From Gammaproteobacteria bacterium (GTDB lineage Bacteria > Aquificota > Aquificia > Aquificales > QOAS01): 15,208 nucleotides of DNA. The notes beneath the pieces were generated by a model. It was not told the DNA's origin and ran no database searches. It was given only the letters and a program-made list of their open reading frames with translations. A program made the position numbers and the translations under genes. Of this stretch, positions 5,871 to 12,591 are shown piece by piece. Position 1 is the stretch's first letter, and each line of letters begins with the position of its first letter. The stretch is from contig QOAS01000036.1 in NCBI GenBank assembly GCA_003972855.1, forward strand, positions 1 through 15,208. The letters are read 5' to 3'.

Positions 5871-7002
5871 AAATTTCCAACGCCCTTTCCAGTTCCTCTT
5901 GGGTTATAACGAGTGGGGGTAAAAACCTTAACACCCTTTGGGCGGTGCAATTGAACACCAACCCCTTTTGGAGACCCTTTAAAACCAACTCCTTACAGGG
6001 TTTGTCTAATTCCAATCCCAACATCAGTCCTTTACCTTTAACCTTTCCAACCCCCAAAGAGTTAAGACCTTCCTTAAAGAACTCCCCTACGCGGGTTACA
6101 TGGTTTAAAAGTCCACTTTCCAATTCTTCGTAAACGACCAACCCCGCCCTCATAGCCAGCGGGTTTCCCCCGAAGGTTGAACCGTGGCTCCCCGCGGTAA
6201 GGCTTTCCGCTATTTCGTTTTTTGCGACCAAAGCCCCTACGGGGATACCTCCTCCCAAACCTTTGGCGGTTGAAAATAGGTCGGGAACAATTCCGTAATG
6301 CTGAAAACCCCAGTATTTGCCGGTTCTACCGTTACCCGTTTGAACCTCGTCTATAGCCAAAAGAATCCCCGCTTCGCGGGTTAGCTCGTATAATTCCTTA
6401 ATAAAACTTTCCTCCGCGGGATTTACTCCCCCCTCTCCTTGGATAACCTCCAACAGAACACCCGCGGTTTTTTCCGAAATTAGTTTTTTTACACTCTCTA
6501 TGTCGTTGAATTGGGCGTAAACAAAGCCGGGTAAAATAGGTTCAAAACCCTCTTGTAGTTTGGGTTGTCCCGTTGCGGATAAACTCCCGTAGGTTCTACC
6601 GTGGAAGGAACCCCTAAAGGTGATAATTTCGTATCTATCCTCTCCGCGGTCTCTCCAATATTTTCTTATAAGCTTTATTAGGGCTTCGTTTGCCTCCGCA
6701 CCGCTGTTGGCGAAAAAGACTTTCCCTTTACCTTTTCCGTAAGAGGTTTCCACCAACTTTTGAGCCAACTCCTCTTGGTAGGGAACCTCAAAGAGGTTGG
6801 ATATGTGGATTAACTCCTTTGCCTGCTCGCATATGGCTTTGGTAAGTTTGGGGTGGGCGTAACCCAAAGAATTAACACCTATTCCCGATATGAGGTCTAT
6901 GTATTCCTTTCCCTCCTCGTCGTATAGCCTTGCCCCTTCTCCCCTTACGAACTTTACGGGAAGCCTCGCGTAGTTAGGGGTTAAGTGGGAAAGACCTCCC
7001 AT
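5851..7002 (-). CDS. argD: Acetylornithine aminotransferase (ArgD family)
   Basis: A 383-residue class III (fold type I) PLP aminotransferase. NSGAEANEALIKLIRKY (99-115) binds the cofactor phosphate, and RGSFHGRTYGSLSATG (130-145) holds the ring-stacking region. LAIDEVQTGNGRTGKYW (215-231) supplies the aspartate contacting the PLP nitrogen, and STAKGLGGGIPVGA (244-257) holds the Schiff-base lysine K247. THGSTFGGN-like GSHGSTFGGN is at 271-280. The family converts N-acetylornithine and 2-oxoglutarate in arginine synthesis; many members also act on N-succinyl-LL-diaminopimelate, which fits dapA lying upstream. Length is typical. It begins 41 bases after dapA on the same strand, and no clear Shine-Dalgarno precedes ATG. 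Confidence 0.92.
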   Translation of the reverse strand: MGGLSHLTPNYARLPVKFVRGEGARLYDEEGKEYIDLISGIGVNSLGYAHPKLTKAICEQAKELIHISNLFEVPYQEELAQKLVETSYGKGKGKVFFANSGAEANEALIKLIRKYWRDRGEDRYEIITFRGSFHGRTYGSLSATGQPKLQEGFEPILPGFVYAQFNDIESVKKLISEKTAGVLLEVIQGEGGVNPAEESFIKELYELTREAGILLAIDEVQTGNGRTGKYWGFQHYGIVPDLFSTAKGLGGGIPVGALVAKNEIAESLTAGSHGSTFGGNPLAMRAGLVVYEELESGLLNHVTRVGEFFKEGLNSLGVGKVKGKGLMLGLELDKPCKELVLKGLQKGLVFNCTAQRVLRFLPPLVITQEELERALEILKEILL

Positions 7003-7043
7003 AGGTTTTTAATTTTCGGGAAAACCCAAAAGGGGAGAGAAAA

Positions 7044-7949
7044 TTAACGAACCACATTCAGTCCGTAAGATTTTAAAACCTCTCTTAGTTTCCTTTCTTT
7101 TTCTTCCGACATCGGGTAGAGGGGTAAACGGAAAGATTTCTCCTCTATAAGTCCCAACATCCAAACCGCGGTTTTCACCGGTATGGGGTTGGTATCTATA
7201 AAGAGTGCCTTAAAGAGGGAGAAAAGTTTATAGTGGAGTTTGCGGGCGGTTTTAAAGTCCCCCTCAAGGGCTTTGGAAACCATCTCTTTAACTTCCTTGG
7301 GGAGGATATGGTTGGCTACCGATATGACCCCGTCCGCTCCCAAAGCCATCATCGGCAGGGTAAGGCTGTCATCTCCGGAAAGGATTATAAAATCCTCCCC
7401 CAAAGTGCTTTTGAGTTCGGAAATACGGTCTAAGTTACCCACACTTTCTTTTGAACCTATTATGTTGGGGCATTCCTCCCTTAGCCTCGCAAGGGTGGAA
7501 ACTTCCAATTCTTTGCAAGTTCTACCGGGAATGTTGTAAACGATAATGGGAATATCCACCTCTTTGGCTAAAGTCTTATAATGGTGGTAAAGTCCCTCTT
7601 GGTTGGGTTTGTTGTAATAAGGCACTACCACCAAAGCGGAGTCCGCTCCCACCTCTTTGGCATAGGCGGTGAGTTCTATAGCCTCGTGAAGGGAGTTTGC
7701 CCCCGTTCCCGCTATAACGGGAACCCTTCCGTTTACATGTTCAACCGCAACTTTTATAACCTCTTTGTGTTCTTCATAGGTTAAAGTGGGACTTTCACCC
7801 GTCGTTCCGCAAACGAGAATGGCGTCGGTGCCGTTTTCTATCTGGTAATCAATTAACTTTTTTAAACTCTCGTAGTCTACTTCCTTTCCATTATTCCTAA
7901 AAGGTGTAATAAGCGCTATAACCGAACCTCTTATAGTGGCGGTTTCCAT
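7044..7949 (-). CDS. dapA: 4-hydroxy-tetrahydrodipicolinate synthase
   Basis: A 301-residue TIM-barrel class I aldolase that condenses pyruvate with aspartate semialdehyde, the first committed step to diaminopimelate and lysine. The active-site set is complete: GTTGES at 48-53, the YYNKP tyrosines at 111-112, IVYNIPGRT with Y138 and R143, and the Schiff-base lysine K167 in IGSKES. Length is normal. A strong Shine-Dalgarno (GGGAGG, about eight bases before ATG) fixes the start. It lies 47 bases after folE and 41 bases before argD, so it is probably part of a minus-strand operon. A lone N-acetylneuraminate lyase-like function is unlikely given the full synthase motif set. Confidence 0.95.
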   Translation of the reverse strand: METATIRGSVIALITPFRNNGKEVDYESLKKLIDYQIENGTDAILVCGTTGESPTLTYEEHKEVIKVAVEHVNGRVPVIAGTGANSLHEAIELTAYAKEVGADSALVVVPYYNKPNQEGLYHHYKTLAKEVDIPIIVYNIPGRTCKELEVSTLARLREECPNIIGSKESVGNLDRISELKSTLGEDFIILSGDDSLTLPMMALGADGVISVANHILPKEVKEMVSKALEGDFKTARKLHYKLFSLFKALFIDTNPIPVKTAVWMLGLIEEKSFRLPLYPMSEEKERKLREVLKSYGLNVVR

Positions 7950-7996
7950 TACAAACCTCCCGCAAGGATTTAGTTTAAGTTTAACCTTTTGAGTGG

Positions 7997-8632
7997 CTAT
8001 TCTTTAATCTTCCTCAAAAAGTTTGCCCTCAGTTCCTCATTTTCCTCGTAAAGTCCGTAAAAGGCTTCGGTAACCATGTAGGCGTTGCTTTCGTTTACAC
8101 CCCTCACGGTCATACACATGTGCTTAGCCTTTACGTAAACCGCTATACCCTTTACCTCGTTTAAAATCTCCAAAAAGGTTTTAACTACCTGACGGGTAAA
8201 CAACTCTTGGATTATGGGTCGGCGGGCGAGCCATTTTATTATACGGGGAATTTTGGAAAGCCCCAAAACTTTACTCTCGGGAATGTATTCAAAGTAAACG
8301 TTACCTATAATCGGCAAAAAGTGGTGCGAGCATAGGGATTTTATTTCTATTGGTCCCACAAAAACGGGGATATTGCCCACCACCCCATCTCTTTCCATTT
8401 CGCTTAGGTCAAAAACCGTTATGGAGGGCATTGGGGTAAAATTTCCCTCGGTGAATTCAAGGAACATTTTGGCTATTCTCTTGGGGGTATCTACCATATT
8501 CGGGTCGTTTTTCCAATCAAAACCCAAGGTGGTTAGAACTTCGGCGAACAACTTTTGAAGTTTCTCCTTTTTCCGCTCCAGTTCCTCGGGGGGTAGAGGA
8601 AGGTTTTCCCACGACTTTATAGGTCTGTGCAA
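7997..8632 (-). CDS. folE: GTP cyclohydrolase I (type IA, zinc-dependent)
   Basis: A 211-residue enzyme that opens GTP to give 7,8-dihydroneopterin triphosphate for folate and related pterins. CSHHFLPIIG (101-110) and KHMCMTVRG (170-178) supply zinc ligands C101, H104 and C173 and the catalytic H103, in E. coli-like spacing. LGLSKIPRII (123-132) and ARRPIIQE (136-143) are also family motifs. The usual C-terminal segment is GVNESNAYMVTEAFYG, somewhat divergent. The start is a TTG at 8632-8630: no ATG fits, and a GGAGGT Shine-Dalgarno lies nine bases before it. The N-terminus (HRPIKSWENLPLPP) is probably a flexible tail. It follows the DUF2892 gene by 30 bases. Confidence 0.93.
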   Translation of the reverse strand: MHRPIKSWENLPLPPEELERKKEKLQKLFAEVLTTLGFDWKNDPNMVDTPKRIAKMFLEFTEGNFTPMPSITVFDLSEMERDGVVGNIPVFVGPIEIKSLCSHHFLPIIGNVYFEYIPESKVLGLSKIPRIIKWLARRPIIQELFTRQVVKTFLEILNEVKGIAVYVKAKHMCMTVRGVNESNAYMVTEAFYGLYEENEELRANFLRKIKE

Positions 8633-8662
8633 CTTTACCGACCTCCGAAGGGCTAAAAAGGT

Positions 8663-8905
8663 TTAGCACTTGCATTCTTTTACCTTTAAAGCTCTAAGCA
8701 AATCCATTACGGGACACCAATTGGTAAAGGCGGATTGAATTTGGTTTAAAGCCATAAAAATTAAAAAGAATTTCCAAAACCAATGAACCCCTTGGGAAGG
8801 TAAAATTCCGACTAAAGTTACGAGAAGTAAAACCGACCCCGCTATAAACCTAAGCCAACGGGACACATCCCAATTTTTGAAACCCGCAAACTCCATTTTG
8901 AACAT
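8663..8905 (-). CDS. DUF2892 / YgaP-like small membrane protein
   Basis: An 80-residue protein starting MFKMEFAGFKNWDVSRWLRF. Two hydrophobic helices are evident, about residues 20-38 (IAGSVLLLVTLVGI) and 44-60 (WFWKFFLIFMALNQ). They are followed by SAFTNWCPVMDLLRAL, the CP-containing end typical of the DUF2892 inner membrane family found alone or fused to rhodanese domains. It ends in KVKECKC, two further cysteines. The frame is open upstream to 9109, but that extension runs antisense through ispF and is rejected. ATG at 8905 is taken; a second ATG at 8896 is possible. No Shine-Dalgarno is evident. Function is unknown; a link to sulfur transfer is only suggested by rhodanese fusions elsewhere. 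Confidence 0.75.
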   Translation of the reverse strand: MFKMEFAGFKNWDVSRWLRFIAGSVLLLVTLVGILPSQGVHWFWKFFLIFMALNQIQSAFTNWCPVMDLLRALKVKECKC

Positions 8906-8914
8906 AAGACAGAA

Positions 8915-8920
8915 AATATA
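8915..8920 (-). promoter_or_regulatory. Possible -10 box for the DUF2892-folE-dapA-argD run
   Basis: On the minus strand the hexamer reads TATATT, ten bases before the DUF2892 start, in a 41-base gap shared with divergent ispF. No -35 is convincing. It would imply a very short leader. Confidence 0.25.
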
Positions 8921-8946
8921 ACACCCACCGGTAGGATAAAGTTTTG

Positions 8947-9429
8947 ATGTTTCGCATAGGATTGGGTTTTGACAGTCACCCTTTCGGGGAGTGCGAAGGT
9001 AAACCGCTAAAGTTGGGAGGTATAGTTTTAACGGAAGAACTCTGTTTGAAGGGACATTCCGATGCGGATGTTTTGCTTCATGCAATAACCGATGCCCTTT
9101 TGGGGGCAATAGGTGAAAAGGATATAGGTCAGCTCTTTCCTCCCGAAGACCCCCGCTATGAGGATGCGGACAGCTCCCTTTTTTTGAAGACCGCCCTCAA
9201 ACTTCTAAGGGATAAGGGGTTTGAAATAGCCAACATTGATTGCGTTATCATTTGCGATAAACCAAAAATTTCACCCCACAAGGAGAGGATTAGGAAAAAC
9301 CTATCCAAACTCTTGGGAATAGGGGTGGAAAGGATAAACCTCAAAGGGAAGACCACCGAAGGATTGGGGTCCTCCGAAGGGATTACCGTAATCTGCACCA
9401 CCCTTTTGGTGGAGAGAAAATTAACATAA
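8947..9429 (+). CDS. ispF: 2-C-methyl-D-erythritol 2,4-cyclodiphosphate synthase
   Basis: A 160-residue IspF, which cyclises CDP-methylerythritol 2-phosphate in the MEP isoprenoid pathway. Metal ligands are visible: D9 and H11 in GFDSHPF, and H45 in DADVLLHAITDALLGA. GHSDAD (36-41), IGQLFPP (60-66) and GKTTEGLGSSEGI are further family motifs, the last forming the CDP-binding region. Length matches. ATG 8947 is chosen over a TTG three bases earlier. AGGAT at 8935-8939 may serve as a ribosome binding site. It is divergent from DUF2892 (41 bases between starts). The CinA-like gene begins five bases after its stop and is likely co-transcribed. Confidence 0.95.
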   Translation: MFRIGLGFDSHPFGECEGKPLKLGGIVLTEELCLKGHSDADVLLHAITDALLGAIGEKDIGQLFPPEDPRYEDADSSLFLKTALKLLRDKGFEIANIDCVIICDKPKISPHKERIRKNLSKLLGIGVERINLKGKTTEGLGSSEGITVICTTLLVERKLT

Positions 9430-9434
9430 CTACT

Positions 9435-10322
9435 ATGGGTTTTATCGTCTACTTTTTAAACACCTTCCCCTCCCCCGCTACGCTTGACCCCCTTTTTAGG
9501 CTTTTTACCCTAATTTCTTGGAACATTAATTCGGTCAAGTTTGAAAATTCACCCCTTGAGGAAATTTTAAAAAGAGAAGAAAACCAAATTGTTATATCTC
9601 CGTTTGTAAAAAAGGTTTCCGTTGAAACCGTAAGGGGCTTTACGAAGATAGTTTTACCCCTTTCGTGTAGGAATTGGTCGGAATTAAAGGAACTTTTTGG
9701 GGATAAAATTTCCGTGTTTAAAACCTATCCGTTGGAAATTCCTCCAAAAGAAGAACCTTCGGGTGGAAAGTTTTTTGTAAACGAACGGGAGTTGGTAGTT
9801 TTGGGAAATCCACCTTGGGGGAAAGAAAATTTTTACACCTCCCGAGGTGAAACCTTGGAAGAGGTAGTGGGAAAACTCCTAAAGGAGAAGGGTTTAACCT
9901 TGGCTACCGCCGAAAGTTGCACCGGCGGAATGGTAGCCTCCGTATTGGTTAATGTCCCCGGCAGTAGCGAATACTTTATAGGTTCGGTAGTCGCCTATTC
10001 CAACGAGGTAAAGGAAAAACTTTTAGGGGTAAGAAGGGAAACTTTGGAAAAATGGGGTGCGGTAAGCGCCCAAACCGCAAAGGAAATGGCGGAAGGGGTA
10101 AAAAGACTTTTGGGAACCGACATAGGGATTTCAACCACAGGTATAGCGGGACCCTCGGGGGGAACCAAAAATAAACCGGTAGGTTTAACCTACTTCGGTA
10201 TAGCCTTTAAGGATAAAACGGTAACCTTCAAGAGGGTTTTTCCCTTTGATAGAAACCAGAATAGAATTTCCGCAACTTACTATCTGCTATTTGAACTTTA
10301 TAAATCCTTGAAAGAACTTTAA
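9435..10322 (+). CDS. CinA C-terminal domain protein (nicotinamide-nucleotide amidase PncC type) with atypical N-terminus
   Basis: The C-terminal half (about 140-295) is a clear CinA-C domain. AESCTGGMVAS (159-169) contains the nucleophile S161, GSVVAYSNEVKEKLLGV (183-199) holds Y188 and K193, and TTGIAGPSGGT..KPVGL (234-250) completes the site. Such enzymes deamidate NMN to NaMN to recycle the pyridine ring. The first 135 residues do not show the GGLGPT motif of the usual MoCF-type CinA N-terminal domain, and the whole protein is about 295 residues against about 410 for full CinA. KIVLPLSCRNWSELKELF (71-88) faintly recalls the LPGPPSE..MF segment, so the N-terminus may be a shrunken relic. 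The start ATG 9435 has no close Shine-Dalgarno; GGAGAG near 9412 is too far. Its stop overlaps acyP by four bases. Confidence 0.85.
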   Translation: MGFIVYFLNTFPSPATLDPLFRLFTLISWNINSVKFENSPLEEILKREENQIVISPFVKKVSVETVRGFTKIVLPLSCRNWSELKELFGDKISVFKTYPLEIPPKEEPSGGKFFVNERELVVLGNPPWGKENFYTSRGETLEEVVGKLLKEKGLTLATAESCTGGMVASVLVNVPGSSEYFIGSVVAYSNEVKEKLLGVRRETLEKWGAVSAQTAKEMAEGVKRLLGTDIGISTTGIAGPSGGTKNKPVGLTYFGIAFKDKTVTFKRVFPFDRNQNRISATYYLLFELYKSLKEL

Positions 10323-10603
10323 AAATCCCTCCGAATGTAGAATTCCAAGAATTCCCCCGTGGGTTCTTCCCAACTAACCTCTATTTTGTCCACCCGTGCC
10401 AGCGGGGGTCCCTTTTTTAGGTCTTCCAAAAATTCCTTGAGTAAAGTTTCGTCACCTTCCGCAACCACTTCCACCCTTCCGTCGGGTAAGTTCCTTACCC
10501 ATCCGGTTATTCCGTAAACATTTGCCCTTTGCTCGGTAAAGTATCTAAAACCCACCCCTTGAACCCTTCCCGATATAAAAGCGTGGAGTCTTTTTTCCGC
10601 CAT
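10319..10603 (-). CDS. acyP: Acylphosphatase
   Basis: A 94-residue acylphosphatase that hydrolyses carboxyl-phosphate bonds such as acetyl phosphate. The signature GRVQGVGFRYFT (12-23) includes the phosphate-binding loop and catalytic R20. GWVRNLPDGRVEVVAEG (34-50) contains the catalytic N38. Length and ferredoxin-like fold pattern are typical. It begins 19 bases after dapB and is probably read from the same transcript; no Shine-Dalgarno is visible. Its last bases overlap the end of the convergent CinA-like gene. Confidence 0.94.
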   Translation of the reverse strand: MAEKRLHAFISGRVQGVGFRYFTEQRANVYGITGWVRNLPDGRVEVVAEGDETLLKEFLEDLKKGPPLARVDKIEVSWEEPTGEFLEFYIRRDF

Positions 10604-10622
10604 CGGAAAATAAAATTAAAGG

Positions 10623-11435
10623 CTAAAGCCCAAGCACATCAAACATATTGTAGAGTTTGCCCGGCTTTTTATCCGCTATCCATTTTGCGGCGACCAAAGC
10701 TCCCTTTGCGAATATATCCCTATTGGTTGCGCGGTGGGTAAGTTCCAACCTTTCTCCAAATCCGAAGAAATAGACCGTATGTTCTCCAACTACATCTCCA
10801 CCCCTGAAGGTCATAATTCCTATGTCATTTTTAGCCCTTTCGTAGTGTCCCTTTCTTCCAAATACCCCCGCTTTGTCCAAATCAACGCCGAGTTCTTGGG
10901 CTACAATTTGAGCCAATTTCATAGCGGTTCCCGAAGGGGCATCTTTTTTAAAGCGGTGGTGAATTTCTCCGATTTCTATGTCAAAGTCCTTATCTTTAAG
11001 CACGCGGGTGGCAATTTGAACCAACCTAAAAAGTAGATTAACTCCCAAACTCATGTTGGGGGAAAATAGAACCGTTCCCTCTTTCGCCAGCTCCTCTAAC
11101 CTTTGAAGTTGCTCCTTGGAAAAACCCGTAGTTCCTATAACAACTTTCTTACCCAAATTTACCGCGGTTTGGGTATGTTCCAAAGCTCCCTCCGTTGAGT
11201 TGGAAAATTCAATTAAAACGTCGCAGTTTTTTAAAACCTCTTGAGCATCTACCGTTAGAGGAACTTCCTTTAAACTCTCTTCGTTCAAAGCGTCACCGAG
11301 GTTATTAAAACGCCGAACATTTTCCTCGGTTTCCAATGCACCGCATACGGTTATTTCGGGGTCTTGGAGTGCGAGGCTTATTATTCTCCTTCCCATTCTG
11401 CCGAGGGCACCCGATACAACCACCTTTACAGTCAT
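10623..11435 (-). CDS. dapB: 4-hydroxy-tetrahydrodipicolinate reductase
   Basis: A 270-residue NAD(P)H-dependent reductase acting directly after DapA in lysine/diaminopimelate synthesis. VVVSGALGRMGRRI (5-18) is the nucleotide-binding glycine loop. IEFSNST (75-81) and IGTTGFS (100-106) line the cofactor site. EIHHRFKKDAPSGTA (157-171) holds the catalytic H159 and K163 and the substrate-binding SGT, at positions equal to the E. coli enzyme. HTVYFFGFGERLELTHRATNR ends the substrate domain (the central residues GFGERLELTHR are most diagnostic). The start is only 14 bases from the divergent prfB start, so its promoter must overlap prfB or its message be nearly leaderless. Confidence 0.95.
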   Translation of the reverse strand: MTVKVVVSGALGRMGRRIISLALQDPEITVCGALETEENVRRFNNLGDALNEESLKEVPLTVDAQEVLKNCDVLIEFSNSTEGALEHTQTAVNLGKKVVIGTTGFSKEQLQRLEELAKEGTVLFSPNMSLGVNLLFRLVQIATRVLKDKDFDIEIGEIHHRFKKDAPSGTAMKLAQIVAQELGVDLDKAGVFGRKGHYERAKNDIGIMTFRGGDVVGEHTVYFFGFGERLELTHRATNRDIFAKGALVAAKWIADKKPGKLYNMFDVLGL

Positions 11436-11449
11436 AGGATTTAAATCTT
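11436..11449. promoter_or_regulatory. 14-base divergent gap with a palindrome between dapB and prfB
   Basis: The gap reads AGGATTTAAATCTT, and GATTTAAATC inside it is a perfect 10-base palindrome centred between the two start codons. AGGA may be the prfB ribosome binding site, 10 bases before its ATG. Whether the palindrome binds a regulator or is simply an AT-rich divergent promoter element cannot be told. Confidence 0.4.
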
Positions 11450-12562
11450 ATGAAACACGAACTCGCAGAGCTTTTAGAAGAACTCAAAGAGAGATTTAAA
11501 GATATAGAGCAAACTCTTGATGTGGAATCCCTAAAAAGGGAACTCCAAGAGTTGGATAAGGAAATGTCCGCTCCCAATTTTTGGGAAGACCAAAAAAGGG
11601 CTAAGGAAGTTCTTCAAAAGAGGAAACATTTGGAGGAAACCCTTAAAAGGTTTGATGAAATAAAGAGTTCCCTTGAGGGGCTTTCGGAAATTTTGGAAGA
11701 AACCGAAGAGACCGATTTAGAAAATTTGGCACTGGTGGAGGAAGAATTAAAAAACCTCCAAAAGGAGATTAACAAATTGGAGGTTAAAACCTACCTTAGC
11801 GGTGAAATGGACTCCAAAAATGCCTTTCTAACCATTCAGGCGGGTGCGGGTGGAACGGAAGCCTGCGATTGGGCTCAAATGCTTATGAGGATGTATACCC
11901 GTTGGGCTCAAAAGCACGGGTTTACCGTTGAAGTTGTGGACATTACCCCCGACGACGTGGCGGGTATAAAGAGTGCGACTCTCCACATAAAGGGACCCTA
12001 CGCCTACGGGTATTTAAGGGGAGAAAGCGGGGTTCACCGTTTGGTGAGAATTTCACCCTTTGACGCAAACAAGCGTAGGCACACCTCCTTTGCATCGGTT
12101 CAGGTTGTTCCCGAAATTGATGAAGAAATAGAAATAGAAATACGCCCCGAGGACTTAAAAATAGAAACCTTTAGAGCCAGCGGTGCGGGTGGGCAATATG
12201 TAAATACCACCGATACCGCGGTGAGAATAACCCACATTCCCACCGGTATAGTGGTTCAGTGTCAAGATGAGCGTTCGCAATTTCAGAACAAACAGAAAGC
12301 GTTAAAAATCCTAAAGGCGAAACTCTACCAATTGGAACTCCAAAAGTTGGAAGAAAAAAGGAAACAATACGAGGGTGAAAAAACGGAGATAGGTTGGGGA
12401 CACCAAATAAGGTCTTATGTTTTTACCCCCTATCAACTGGTAAAGGATTTGAGAACGGGGTATGAAGAAACCCAAGTGGATAAGGTTATGGACGGAGAAA
12501 TAGACGGCTTTATAGAAGCCTACCTCAAGTGGTGGGCTAAGGGAAAAAAGAAAGAGGGCTAA
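11450..12562 (+). CDS. prfB: Peptide chain release factor 2
   Basis: A 370-residue class I release factor that terminates translation at UGA and UAA. The RF2-specific tripeptide SPF is at 202-204 in VRISPFDANKRRHTSFA. The peptidyl-tRNA hydrolysis motif GGQ is at 247-249 in RASGAGGQYVNTTDTA. The N-terminal 110 residues form the coiled-coil domain 1, with SAPNFWEDQKRA (40-51) typical of the family. The frame is uninterrupted: there is no in-frame UGA or CTTTGA slippery site near codon 25, so the autoregulatory +1 frameshift of E. coli RF2 is absent. It converges on the WD40 gene with one base between stops. Confidence 0.95.
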   Translation: MKHELAELLEELKERFKDIEQTLDVESLKRELQELDKEMSAPNFWEDQKRAKEVLQKRKHLEETLKRFDEIKSSLEGLSEILEETEETDLENLALVEEELKNLQKEINKLEVKTYLSGEMDSKNAFLTIQAGAGGTEACDWAQMLMRMYTRWAQKHGFTVEVVDITPDDVAGIKSATLHIKGPYAYGYLRGESGVHRLVRISPFDANKRRHTSFASVQVVPEIDEEIEIEIRPEDLKIETFRASGAGGQYVNTTDTAVRITHIPTGIVVQCQDERSQFQNKQKALKILKAKLYQLELQKLEEKRKQYEGEKTEIGWGHQIRSYVFTPYQLVKDLRTGYEETQVDKVMDGEIDGFIEAYLKWWAKGKKKEG

Positions 12563-12591
12563 CTTAAAGCTCCTCCAAAAGTTCCCTCTTT
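12544..12591 (-). terminator. Probable intrinsic terminator for the WD40 gene
   Basis: On the minus strand AAAGAGGGAACTT pairs with AAGTT-AG-CCCTCTTT, giving 8 bp plus 5 bp around a two-base bulge. It is followed directly by CTTTTTT. On the plus strand the arms are 12551-12565 and 12579-12591. It overlaps both the end of the WD40 gene and the last codons of prfB. In the prfB direction only TTT follows, so it should act mainly on the minus strand. Confidence 0.6.

Noticed and set aside
5945..6133. Plus-strand open frame opposite argD, and similar antisense frames opposite dapA
   Set aside because: They mirror strongly conserved genes, have no ribosome binding site and show low-complexity shadow composition.
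8906..9109. Long N-terminal extension of the DUF2892 protein
   Set aside because: It is antisense to the well-supported ispF start and would put charged sequence before a standard short membrane protein.
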